Made by a program: the position numbers and the translations under genes. The notes beneath the pieces are model-generated. The model was not told the origin of the DNA. It worked only from the letters and a program-made list of their open reading frames with translations, and ran no database searches. DNA of 20,094 bases from UBA4615 sp044371545 (GTDB lineage Bacteria; Pseudomonadota; Gammaproteobacteria; Burkholderiales; Burkholderiaceae_E): assembly GCA_044371545.1 (NCBI GenBank), contig JBILTM010000079.1, forward strand, positions 1-20,094. Direction: 5' to 3'. Shown piece by piece: positions 1 through 7,765 of this stretch. Within the stretch, counting starts at the first letter, position 1. Each line of letters starts with the position of its first letter.

Positions 1-33
1 CGCGGCACCGACCGCGCGCCGGGGAGAGCCTCG

Positions 34-2583
34 ATGCACGGGCCGGCCGACGGCGGCGGACCGTTCTGGAGCGTCGACGCCGACGCGCTGCTCGCGTCGC
101 TCGACGCGACGCCCGCGGGCCTCGACGCCGCGGAGGCCGCGCGCCGGCTCGCCTCGCACGGCCCCAACCGCGTCGACGAGGCGCCCGCGCTCGGCACGCT
201 GCGCCTGCTCGCCCGCCAGTTCGACAGCCCGCTGGTGCTGATCCTGCTCGTCGGCGCGGTCATCTCGGCCGGGCTGCGCGAGTGGGTCGACGCCGCGATC
301 ATCGTCGCGATCGTCGTCGGCAGCGCGCTGCTCGGCTTCGTGCAGGAACGGCGCGCCTCGGTCGCGGTCGACGCGCTGCGCCGCCGGCTCGCGCCGACCG
401 CGCGGGTGCTGCGCGACGGTCGGCCGCAGCGCGTGCCGGCGGACACGCTGGTGCCGGGCGACGTCGTGGTGCTCGCGGCCGGCGACCTGATCGCCGCCGA
501 CGGCCGCGTGCTGGATGCGCTCGACTGCCTCGTCGAGGAGGCGAGCCTGACCGGCGAGTCGTTCCCGGTCGACAAGCGCCCCGCCCGCGTCGCGGCCGAC
601 GCACCGCCCGCCGCGCGCACCGGCGCGGTGTTCGCGGGCACCTCGGTGCGCAGCGGCACCGCGACGGTGGTCGTCGTCGCGACCGGCCGCGACACCGCGT
701 TCGGCGCGGTCGCCGCACGGCTCGCGGCGCGCATGCCCGAGACCGGCTTCGAGCGCGGCGTGCGCGACTTCGGCACGCTGCTGCTGCGGGTGATGGTGCT
801 GATGACGCTGTTCGTCGTCGTCGTGAGCGCCGCGCTCGGCCGGCCGACGATCGAGTCGCTGCTGTTCGCGATCGCGCTCGCGGTCGGGCTCTCGCCCGAG
901 CTGCTGCCGGCGATCGTCAGCGTCACGCTCGCGCACGGCGCGCGCGCGATGGCCGAGCGCGGCACGATCGTGCGGCGGCTGCAGGCGATCGAGAACCTCG
1001 GCGGCATGGACGTGCTGTGCACCGACAAGACCGGCACGCTGACCGAGGGCACGATCGTGCTCGAGGCCGCGGTCGACGTGGACGGCACCCCGAGCGACGC
1101 GGTGCTGCGTGACGCGTGGACGAACGCGTCGCTCGAGGCGGGCATCGAGAACCCGCTCGATGCGGCGCTGGTCGCCGCGGGCGCGGCCGCGCGACTCGAC
1201 CTCTCGGGTCGCACGAAGGTCGCGGAGATGCCGTACGACTTCTTGCGCCGGCGCCTGACGGTGGTGGTCGCGGACCCGGTGACGCCCGCGCGGCACCGGC
1301 TGGTCTCGAAGGGCGCGGTCGCGCAGGTGCTCGGCACCTGCGACCGCGCGCGCGTCGGCGACGCCGAGGTGCCGCTGGACGACGCGCTGCGCGCGCGGCT
1401 CGACGACTGGTGCGCCGCGCGCGGCGCCGACGGGCTGCGCGTGCTCGCGGTCGCGGCCGACGAGCGCGACGCGCGCGGGGCGTGGACGCACGAGGACGAG
1501 ACCCGCCTGGTGCTGGTCGGCTTCCTGCTGTTCCGCGACCCGCCGCGCCCCGACGCGGCCGAGGCGATCGCGTCGCTCGCGCGGCTCGGCGTGCGCACCG
1601 CGATGATCACCGGCGACAGCCGCTGGGTGGCCGCGCACCTCGCGCGCGCCGTCGGCCTCGATGCCGAGGCGCGGCTGACCGGCGCCGAGCTGTCGGCGAT
1701 GACCGACGACGCGCTGTGCCACCGCGCGCCGCGCACCGCAGTGTTCTGCGAGATCGACCCGCAGCAGAAGGAGCGCATCGTGCGCGCGCTGCAGCGTGCG
1801 GGCCACGTCGTCGGCTACCTCGGCGACGGCATCAATGACGCGCCGGCGCTGCACGCGGCCGACGTCGGCGTGTCGGTCGACTCGGCGGTCGACGTGGCCC
1901 GTTCGAGCGCGGACGTGGTGCTGACCACCCGCAGCCTCGACGTGCTGCGCGACGGCGTGGTCGAAGGGCGGCGCACGTTCGCGAACACGATGAAGTACAT
2001 CGCGATCACCACCAGCGCGAACTTCGGCAACATGCTGAGCATGGCGATCGCGACGCCGCTGCTGCCGTTCCTGCCGCTCGCGGCGACGCAGATCCTGCTG
2101 AACAATTTCCTGTCGGACCTGCCGTCGATGGCGATCGCGACCGACCGCGTCGACGACGCGAAGCTCGCGCGGCCCCAGCGCTGGGACGTCACGGAGGTGC
2201 GGCGCTTCATGATCGCCTTCGGGCTGGTGTCGACCGCGTTCGACCTCGCCGCCTTCGTCGTGCTGCGCCGCGTGTTCGACGCCGACGCGCCGCTGTTCCA
2301 GACCGGCTGGTTCGTCGCGTCGGTGCTGACGGAGCTCGCGGTGGTGATGGTGCTGCGCACCGAGGGACCGGCCTGGCGCTCGTCGCCGAGCCCGCTGCTC
2401 GCCGGCGCGACTGCGGCGGTGGTGGCCGTGTCGCTGGCGCTGCCCTGGTGGCCGCCGGTCGCGGCGGTGTTCGGCTTCGTGCCGCTGCCGCCGGTGCTCG
2501 CGGCGGTGCTGGTGGCACTGGTGCTCGGCTACGTCGCCGCGACGGAGATCGCGAAGCGGCGGTTCTACCGGTCGAGACGTTGA
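34..2583 (+). CDS. mgtA: Magnesium-translocating P-type ATPase (MgtA-like, P3B)
   Basis: Probable inner-membrane P-type ATPase importing Mg2+ at the expense of ATP. Visible in the 849 residues: actuator motif TGES (173-176), M4 segment VGLSPELLP (proline near 288) as in MgtA/MgtB, phosphorylation motif DKTGTLT with D331, hinge motif MITGDS (524-529) and GDGINDAP (597-604). Hydrophobic segments flank these domains at about residues 60-105, 245-300 and 650-845, the usual ten-helix layout. A GGGGAGAG Shine-Dalgarno lies about 7 bases before the ATG, which fixes the start. The protein is somewhat shorter than MgtA (about 900 residues), with a short N-terminus. The MgtA reading rests on the M4 motif and the sequence around the phosphorylation site. 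Another divalent cation substrate cannot be excluded. No Mg2+-sensing leader can be seen because only 33 bases precede the gene. Confidence 0.9.
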   Translation: MHGPADGGGPFWSVDADALLASLDATPAGLDAAEAARRLASHGPNRVDEAPALGTLRLLARQFDSPLVLILLVGAVISAGLREWVDAAIIVAIVVGSALLGFVQERRASVAVDALRRRLAPTARVLRDGRPQRVPADTLVPGDVVVLAAGDLIAADGRVLDALDCLVEEASLTGESFPVDKRPARVAADAPPAARTGAVFAGTSVRSGTATVVVVATGRDTAFGAVAARLAARMPETGFERGVRDFGTLLLRVMVLMTLFVVVVSAALGRPTIESLLFAIALAVGLSPELLPAIVSVTLAHGARAMAERGTIVRRLQAIENLGGMDVLCTDKTGTLTEGTIVLEAAVDVDGTPSDAVLRDAWTNASLEAGIENPLDAALVAAGAAARLDLSGRTKVAEMPYDFLRRRLTVVVADPVTPARHRLVSKGAVAQVLGTCDRARVGDAEVPLDDALRARLDDWCAARGADGLRVLAVAADERDARGAWTHEDETRLVLVGFLLFRDPPRPDAAEAIASLARLGVRTAMITGDSRWVAAHLARAVGLDAEARLTGAELSAMTDDALCHRAPRTAVFCEIDPQQKERIVRALQRAGHVVGYLGDGINDAPALHAADVGVSVDSAVDVARSSADVVLTTRSLDVLRDGVVEGRRTFANTMKYIAITTSANFGNMLSMAIATPLLPFLPLAATQILLNNFLSDLPSMAIATDRVDDAKLARPQRWDVTEVRRFMIAFGLVSTAFDLAAFVVLRRVFDADAPLFQTGWFVASVLTELAVVMVLRTEGPAWRSSPSPLLAGATAAVVAVSLALPWWPPVAAVFGFVPLPPVLAAVLVALVLGYVAATEIAKRRFYRSRR

Positions 2584-2622
2584 TCAGCCGGCTCTCGCCG
2601 GATACACGTTCTCGACGCACGG

Positions 2623-2646
2623 GGCCGCGGCAAGCATGCCGCGGCC
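2623..2646. terminator. Inverted repeat between convergent genes, possible terminator
   Basis: GGCCGCGGC, a six-base loop and GCCGCGGCC form a perfect 9-bp stem in the 114-base gap between the stop codons of the P-type ATPase and the convergent DUF3047 gene. No clear T-run follows on either strand, so it would be a weak intrinsic terminator or only a hairpin. Its position 40 bases after the ATPase stop is what supports a role as terminator. Confidence 0.4.
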
Positions 2647-2697
2647 TTGCGGCAGGCGGCGAGCGGTGCTCGCCGAAACCCCTGCCTCACCCCGGCC

Positions 2698-3447
2698 TTA
2701 CCTCTCCAACAACCGGATGTCGCCGTACCAGCTGCGCGACAGTTGCTTGGTGTTGTCGCTGTCGCTCATCACGCCGATCGCGATCAGCCGGCCGGGCTTC
2801 TGGCCGAAGGCGCGCTCGTAGTCGGCGACGATGTCGCGACGGTAGCTGAGCCACTCCTTCGCGCCACCCTCGCCGCTCTGCACGACGATCTTGCGCACCC
2901 GCGAGAAGTGGGCGTTCGGCACCACCGCCTCGGCCGCGTTCTTGTTGCACCAGACGTACATCAGCGTCGCGTACGGCAGGTCCTGGCCGGTCAGCAGCTT
3001 CGCGCGCTCGATGAACATCTGGTCCTTCATCGGCAGCGTCGAGGTGTCGCCCTCGAACGCGAGCACGACGCGCACCGGCGCGTCGTCGGCGTAGCGGTCG
3101 GCGACGTCGGCGCCCGCGATCGGCTGGTCGATGCGCCAGCGCCACTCGATGATCGGGCGCTCCACGGGATCGACGTTCACCATCTGCTTGAGGCCGGACA
3201 CGGAACGGTCCGCCACCGCCTCGAGCACCCTCGAGCCGTCGAGCGACACCGGACGGAACGCGGTGGTGGGCTTGGTCGGGTGGATCCGCCACGAGGTCCA
3301 GGGTCCGACGTCGTCGGACTGGAGCGCGGAGAACGGCACGATCTTGCCGGGGGTGGCCGCCGCTTCGGCGGTGGCGGGGCCGCGCGGGGCCGCGCATCCT
3401 GCGAGGACCGCGGTGGCGGCGAGCACGGCGAGGGCGAGGGGCTTCAC
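2698..3447 (-). CDS. DUF3047 family lipoprotein
   Basis: 249-residue exported protein of the DUF3047 family; function unknown. The chosen start is the GTG at 3447. It gives a compact lipoprotein signal peptide (VKPLALAVLAATAVLAGC) with lipobox LAGC and Cys18, and a GGAG Shine-Dalgarno lies about 6 bases upstream. The upstream ATGs at 3471 and 3480 would lengthen the N-terminus without improving the signal. Family-like segments include IEWRWRID, VVLAFEGD, LMYVWCNK, a VVQSGEGG-type stretch followed by W and Y, and IGVMSDSDNT near the C-terminus, which I take as the domain's end. The mature protein should be anchored to a membrane on the periplasmic side. The gene stands alone: it converges on the P-type ATPase and is divergent from the HDOD gene. 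Confidence 0.82.
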   Translation of the reverse strand: MKPLALAVLAATAVLAGCAAPRGPATAEAAATPGKIVPFSALQSDDVGPWTSWRIHPTKPTTAFRPVSLDGSRVLEAVADRSVSGLKQMVNVDPVERPIIEWRWRIDQPIAGADVADRYADDAPVRVVLAFEGDTSTLPMKDQMFIERAKLLTGQDLPYATLMYVWCNKNAAEAVVPNAHFSRVRKIVVQSGEGGAKEWLSYRRDIVADYERAFGQKPGRLIAIGVMSDSDNTKQLSRSWYGDIRLLER

Positions 3448-3487
3448 GGCGTCTCCGGCGGGCCGCGGCATCGCGACCATCCGTCGG

Positions 3488-3496
3488 ATGCTAACA
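3488..3496 (-). promoter_or_regulatory. Candidate extended -10 promoter for the DUF3047 gene
   Basis: Read on the minus strand the site is TGTTAGCAT, an extended -10 (TGn followed by TAnnAT). It lies about 41 bases before the GTG at 3447, giving a leader of roughly 34 bases. No good -35 hexamer is seen. A transcript starting here would leave almost no leader for the upstream ATGs, which fits the GTG start. Similar TGnTA motifs precede the two acyl-CoA genes. Confidence 0.3.
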
Positions 3497-3688
3497 GCCG
3501 CGCTTCGGCACCGGGTGGCGAACTCGTCACGTCCGGAGGGTCGGACGGTGCGCCGCCGCGACGCCCGGGCGCCCCGGGCGGGGCCGTCGACCGACGAAGG
3601 GGTCGCACCGCCCCGGCCGTCGGCGCACGGCCCCGCTTCGTCACCGGGCACTGCGCCCGCGGGCCCGCGGGGCTGATCCTCGTCGACC

Positions 3689-4588
3689 ATGGACGCGCTC
3701 GCGCCGCCCGCCGCCCGGGCGCCCTTCGACGCGTGGCTCGACGCCGCGCTGCGCCGGCTCGCGCCGATCTCGCCGTGGGCGATGACGCTGCTGACGATGC
3801 GGCCGGATGCCGAAGGCAACGACCGCGCGCTGACCCGGCTGATCGCCTCGGACCCGGCGCTGCTCGCGCGGGTGCTCGGCGCGGCGAACGCCCGCCCCTT
3901 CAATCCGCAGGCCCACGAGGTCACCGACGTCGCCCATGCGATCCGCCGGCTCGGCACGCGCGAGGTGTGGCGGATCGCGACCGTGCTCGCGCTCGGCGCG
4001 AGCGCCCGGATCCGCCCCGAGCTGCGGCCGGCCAAGCGCGCGCTGTGGGCGCACAGCTTCACGGTCGCTCATGCCGCGCGCGGCGTCGCCGAGGCGGCGG
4101 CGCGCGAGGGACTCGACGCGGACCGGGTGTTCGTCGCCGGGCTGCTGCACGACATCGGACTGATGGTGCTGCTGTCGGTCGAGCCGCAGCGCTGCGTCGC
4201 GATGCTCGCGAAGGTCGCGGACCCCGAGGTCGGCTTCTCGGCGCAGGTGGAGCGCGACGCGGGCCTGCCGCCGCACGCGCGGGTCGGCGGCGAGGTGTGC
4301 CGGCGCTGGGGGCTGCCGGCCGAGATCTCGGCGCTGGTCGGCGCGCACGGCCAAGTGCACCCGCTCGACCTGCCGGCGCCGCTGCGCGCGAGCGCCGCGG
4401 CGCTCGAGCTCGGCCACCAGATCGCCGAGCGCACCGCGTCGCCCGAAGGGCTGCGCCGCGCGCCGGAGCGCGACGACGCGCCGCTGCTGCGCACCGTGCT
4501 GCGGCTGCCGGAGGCGCGGCTCGACGCGATCCGCGCGTCGGTCGAGGCCGCCGGCCCGAAGATCGCCGAGATCGCGGCGACGGCCTGA
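3689..4588 (+). CDS. HDOD domain protein
   Basis: 299-residue soluble protein with an HDOD domain (relative of HD phosphohydrolases, Pfam HDOD), the kind found in signalling and regulatory proteins of proteobacteria. Visible features: an N-terminal helical part with the typical IASDPALLARVLGAAN segment (about 52-67), H122 in a HSFTVAH segment, and a LLHDIG motif with H154-D155. Many HDOD proteins have lost catalytic residues. This one keeps the HD pair, so enzymatic activity is possible but not shown. No second domain (GGDEF, EAL or receiver) is attached. The ATG at 3689 follows an in-frame TGA at 3674, so no longer start exists, although no Shine-Dalgarno is evident. The stop lies 15 bases from the convergent acetoacetate--CoA ligase stop. 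The target or partner is unknown. Confidence 0.85.
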   Translation: MDALAPPAARAPFDAWLDAALRRLAPISPWAMTLLTMRPDAEGNDRALTRLIASDPALLARVLGAANARPFNPQAHEVTDVAHAIRRLGTREVWRIATVLALGASARIRPELRPAKRALWAHSFTVAHAARGVAEAAAREGLDADRVFVAGLLHDIGLMVLLSVEPQRCVAMLAKVADPEVGFSAQVERDAGLPPHARVGGEVCRRWGLPAEISALVGAHGQVHPLDLPAPLRASAAALELGHQIAERTASPEGLRRAPERDDAPLLRTVLRLPEARLDAIRASVEAAGPKIAEIAATA

Positions 4589-4603
4589 GCCGCCGCCGGC
4601 CGC

Positions 4604-6643
4604 TCAGCCCGCCCGCGTCCTCGCGAAGTCGACGAACCAGTCGATCGACTGCGGGTTCGACATCGCCGAGCGGTTGCACGCCTTCTCGGGCGGCTGCCCG
4701 AGCAGGATCTTCTTGACCGGCACCTCGAGCTTCTTGCCCGAGATCGTCCGCGGCACCTCGGGGATCGCGAACACGTCGTTCGGCACGTGGCGCGCGGAGA
4801 GCTGCGTGCGGATCGCGTCGAGCAGCCGCCGCTTCAGCGCGTCGGTCAGCGCGTGCGGCGCCTTCGGCACGACGAAGAGCGCCATGAACGACTCGCGCCC
4901 GAGATACTCGAGGTCGATCACCAGCGAATCGGCGACCTCGTCGAAGCCCTCGACGACGCGGTACAGCTCGCTCGTGCCCATCCGGATGCCGTGCCGGTTG
5001 ATGGTCGAGTCGGAGCGGCCGTAGATGATCCCGGTGACGGTCTCCGGGCGCTCGACGAGCTTCAGCCAGTCGCCGTGGCGCCAGGCGCCCGGATAGACGT
5101 CGAAGTAGCTCTCGAAGTAGCGCCGCCCGCCGGTGTCGCCCCAGAAGTAGAGCGGCATCGACGGCATCGGCTGCGCGCAGACCAGCTCGCCGACCTCGCC
5201 GTAGATCGCCTGTCCGGCGTCGTCGTAGGCGTACACCGCCGAGCCGAGGCCGCGCGCCTGCATCTCGCCCGGGTAGATCGGCGCGGTCGGGCAGGTGCCG
5301 AGGAACGCGGTGTTCGGGTCGGTGCCGCCGCTGATCGAGGCGAGCAGCACGTCCGGGTGCACGTGGCCGTAGATCCAGCGATAGCCGTCCTCGGTCAGCG
5401 GCGAACCGGTGCAGCCGACGGTGCGCAGCGACGACAGGTCGAAGCGCTCGCGCGGCGACATCGCGTTCTTCACGTTGAGCTGCACGAAGGCCGGCGACAG
5501 GCCGAAGTACGTCGCGCGCTCGCGCTCGGCGAAGCGCCACAGCGTGCCGAGGTCGGGCCAGCCCGGATTGCCGTCGTAGAGCAGCACGGTGCTGCCGGGG
5601 ATCAGCGCCGACACCGTCATGTTCCACATGATCCAGTTGGTCGACGTGAACCAGAAGAAGCGATCGTCCGGCCCGAGGTCGCTGTGGATCCGCATCGCCT
5701 TCAGGTACTCGAGCGTCGTGCCGCCGTGGCCGTGGACGATCGGCTTGGGCATGCCGGTGGTGCCCGACGAGTAGACGATCCACAGCGGGTGGTCGAAGGG
5801 CACCGGCACCGGCTCGAAGCGCGCGGGCGCGGCGAGCGCGTCGGACCAGGTCACGACCGGGACGCGCCGCGCGGGCGCGCCGTCGCGGGCCGGAAGCTCG
5901 ATCGCGTCGCCGAGCGTCGCGTCCGGATCGAGGTACGGCACGAGGACCACGGCCTTCACCGAGGGCAGCTGCGCGACCAGCTCGCGCACCGTGTCCAGGC
6001 GGTCGAAGTCCTTGCCGCCGTAGCGATAGCCGTCGACCGCGAACAGCAGCGCGGGCTCGATCTGGCGGAAGCGGTCGAGCACCCCGGCCGCGCCCATGTC
6101 GGGCGCGCAGCTCGACCAGACCGCGCCGCGCGAGGTGGTCGCGAGCACCGCGGTCATCGCCTCGGGGATGTTCGGCATGTACGAGACCGCGCGGTCGCCG
6201 AAGCCGACGCCGAGCCGCCCCATCGTCGCCGCGAGCGCGCCGGCCTGCGCGGCGAGCGCGCCCCAGGACACCTCGCGCCGCTCGACGATCTCGGACGAGA
6301 ACACGATCGCGGGCCGGTCGGCCCAGCCGGGCTCGGCGGCGCGCCACAGCATCTGGTCGGCGTAGTTGACGGTCGCGCCGTCGAACCACTTCGCGCCGGG
6401 CATCCGGCGCTCGTGCAGCACCTCGCGGTACGGCGCGAACGACCGCATGCCGCAGAAGCGCCAGATCGTCTCCCAGAAGGTCTCGATCTCGGTGGTCGAC
6501 CAGCGCCACAGCGACTCGTAGTCGGCGAAGTCGAGGCCGTGCTCGCGGCGCAGGAACGCGAGGTAGCGCGTCAGCTCGGCGCGCGCGATGCGCTCGGGGG
6601 ACGGGCGCCAGATCGGCGCCACGGCGGCAGGGGATGCGTCCAT
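4604..6643 (-). CDS. aacS: Acetoacetate--CoA ligase (acetoacetyl-CoA synthetase)
   Basis: 679-residue cytosolic adenylate-forming enzyme that activates acetoacetate to acetoacetyl-CoA using ATP and CoA. It feeds ketone-body carbon into central or polyhydroxyalkanoate metabolism. Visible: the N-terminal ACAS segment (WFDGATVNYADQML), the SRGAVWSSCAPDMG segment, the nucleotide-binding loop Y291-SSGTTG followed by PKPIVHGHGG, the core motif GGTDPN, and the A10 motif SGKK with catalytic Lys637. The PKPIVHGHGG and YDGNPGWPDL stretches are what separate this family from acetyl-CoA synthetases. The length is close to the family norm (about 650-680). The start is the ATG at 6643, giving MDASPAAV and a normal N-terminus; no Shine-Dalgarno is seen. 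It lies 59 bases downstream of the CitE-like lyase gene on the same strand, with a candidate promoter between them. Confidence 0.92.
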   Translation of the reverse strand: MDASPAAVAPIWRPSPERIARAELTRYLAFLRREHGLDFADYESLWRWSTTEIETFWETIWRFCGMRSFAPYREVLHERRMPGAKWFDGATVNYADQMLWRAAEPGWADRPAIVFSSEIVERREVSWGALAAQAGALAATMGRLGVGFGDRAVSYMPNIPEAMTAVLATTSRGAVWSSCAPDMGAAGVLDRFRQIEPALLFAVDGYRYGGKDFDRLDTVRELVAQLPSVKAVVLVPYLDPDATLGDAIELPARDGAPARRVPVVTWSDALAAPARFEPVPVPFDHPLWIVYSSGTTGMPKPIVHGHGGTTLEYLKAMRIHSDLGPDDRFFWFTSTNWIMWNMTVSALIPGSTVLLYDGNPGWPDLGTLWRFAERERATYFGLSPAFVQLNVKNAMSPRERFDLSSLRTVGCTGSPLTEDGYRWIYGHVHPDVLLASISGGTDPNTAFLGTCPTAPIYPGEMQARGLGSAVYAYDDAGQAIYGEVGELVCAQPMPSMPLYFWGDTGGRRYFESYFDVYPGAWRHGDWLKLVERPETVTGIIYGRSDSTINRHGIRMGTSELYRVVEGFDEVADSLVIDLEYLGRESFMALFVVPKAPHALTDALKRRLLDAIRTQLSARHVPNDVFAIPEVPRTISGKKLEVPVKKILLGQPPEKACNRSAMSNPQSIDWFVDFARTRAG

Positions 6644-6677
6644 CGTCGGAACGGCGGGGAAGCCATGAACGCGGGCG

Positions 6678-6686
6678 ACGTTAGCA
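6678..6686 (-). promoter_or_regulatory. Candidate extended -10 promoter for the acetoacetate--CoA ligase gene
   Basis: On the minus strand the site reads TGCTAACGT, 35 bases before the ATG at 6643. A poor -35-like CTGAAC (6701-6706) is 17 bases upstream and overlaps the stop of the preceding gene. If used, it would let the ligase be transcribed apart from the lyase. Confidence 0.28.
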
Positions 6687-6702
6687 CAGGGCCGGGCCCG
6701 GT

Positions 6703-7689
6703 TCAGAAGAACGCCGCCTCGAGCGCCGGCTCGAGCGCCATGCCGGCCGCCTGCGCGCGGCGCACCACGTTCCAGCAGTGCCGGTACGACGCACGGTCGT
6801 GCAGCTCGCCGTCGTGGTCGATCGGGCCCCAGGACGCGGCCTGCGCGGCGAGCAGGATGCGCCCCGAGCGCTCGACCTCGGCGTCGGTCGGGCTCATCGC
6901 CTCGACGATCGGCGCGATCTGCGACGGGTGGATGCTCCACATCCGCAGGAAGCCGAAGCGCTCGCGCGCGATCCGCGCGTCCGAGCGCACCGCCTCCGGG
7001 TCTCGCAGCGCGAGCGACACGTTGTGCGAGGGCACCACACCGTGCGCGAGCGCCGCCGCGACCAGCTCGGTCTTCGCGCGCACCAGCACCGGGTGCTCGA
7101 ACTGGCCGGGCGAGCGCATCGCGCCGAAGCCGAGCGCGCCGTGGTGCGCGCTCACGAAGTCCATCACGCCGAAGTCGAGCGTCTCGACCGCGGGCAGCGC
7201 CGCGATCGCGGCGGCCTGCGCGAGCGCGCCGTGGGTCTCGACGAGCACGTGCACCGGCGGCGCGGCGATGCCGGCGAGCGCCGCGCGGCGCTCGATCGCG
7301 TCGAGCATCCGGGCGACGTCGGCGACGCCCTCGGGCTTGGGCAGCGTCAGGTACGCGATGCGCGCGCCGGCCTCGCCGAGCAGGATGTCGACGTCGTCGC
7401 GCCAGTGCGGATGGGTGACGTCGTGCACGCGCACGCCGATGCGGCCCGCCGGCGCATCGGTCGCGACGAGCACGCGCGCGACCATCGCCGCGTGCTCGCG
7501 CTCGGCGCCGACGACCGCGCCGTCCTCACAGTCGCAGGTGAGGTCGAACGCGCCGCGCCGCTCGCGCTGCAGCGCGATCGCCTTGACGATCATCTTCTCG
7601 TTGCCGGCGATGTGCTCGCACGGCGCGATCGCCGCGATCTCGCGGCCGGGCGCGTGCAGCGCGTCGCGGGGGTGGACGGGGGCGGTCAT
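6703..7689 (-). CDS. HpcH/HpaI aldolase / CitE-type CoA-ester lyase
   Basis: 328-residue TIM-barrel enzyme of the HpcH/HpaI aldolase/citrate lyase beta family. These Mg2+-dependent enzymes cleave or condense CoA thioesters such as malyl-CoA, beta-methylmalyl-CoA or citramalyl-CoA. Visible: N-terminal IAPCEHIAGNEKMI, the phosphate/CoA-side CDCEDGAVVG, VLVETHGAL whose Glu is expected to bind the metal, FGVMDFVSAHHG with the metal-binding Asp, and C-terminal MWSIHPSQIAPI. The length matches L-malyl-CoA/beta-methylmalyl-CoA lyases rather than the shorter CitE subunits, and no citrate lyase alpha or gamma gene is nearby. The start is the ATG at 7689; no Shine-Dalgarno is visible. The neighbouring acetoacetate--CoA ligase suggests shared acyl-CoA metabolism. 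The actual substrate cannot be read from the sequence. Confidence 0.85.
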   Translation of the reverse strand: MTAPVHPRDALHAPGREIAAIAPCEHIAGNEKMIVKAIALQRERRGAFDLTCDCEDGAVVGAEREHAAMVARVLVATDAPAGRIGVRVHDVTHPHWRDDVDILLGEAGARIAYLTLPKPEGVADVARMLDAIERRAALAGIAAPPVHVLVETHGALAQAAAIAALPAVETLDFGVMDFVSAHHGALGFGAMRSPGQFEHPVLVRAKTELVAAALAHGVVPSHNVSLALRDPEAVRSDARIARERFGFLRMWSIHPSQIAPIVEAMSPTDAEVERSGRILLAAQAASWGPIDHDGELHDRASYRHCWNVVRRAQAAGMALEPALEAAFF

Positions 7690-7723
7690 CGGCGGGTCGG
7701 GTCGGGGCACTGGGGTGCGGCCG

Positions 7724-7732
7724 AAGGTAGCA
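7724..7732 (-). promoter_or_regulatory. Candidate extended -10 promoter for the CitE-like lyase gene
   Basis: On the minus strand the site reads TGCTACCTT (TGn plus TAnnnT), 35 bases before the ATG at 7689, in the 76-base gap after the exporter operon. The position relative to the start is the same as for the site before the acetoacetate--CoA ligase. No -35 element is recognisable. Confidence is low because the motif is short. Confidence 0.25.
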
Positions 7733-7765
7733 CGGCGCCCCGCGGCGACGCCGCGCCGGAGCGCG

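Noticed and set aside
3472..3480. ATG 3480 or 3471 as start of the DUF3047 gene
   Set aside because: The GTG at 3447 has a better Shine-Dalgarno and gives a normal short lipoprotein signal.
2647..4716. A 689-codon plus-strand open frame over the DUF3047 and HDOD genes
   Set aside because: It overlaps the HDOD gene in another frame and the DUF3047 gene in antisense. The composition is low-complexity and no family is recognisable.
7690..7765. Terminator between the M50 fusion and the CitE-like gene
   Set aside because: The GCGGCG/CGCCGC inverted sequence has a one-base loop and no T-run, so it is not a credible hairpin terminator.
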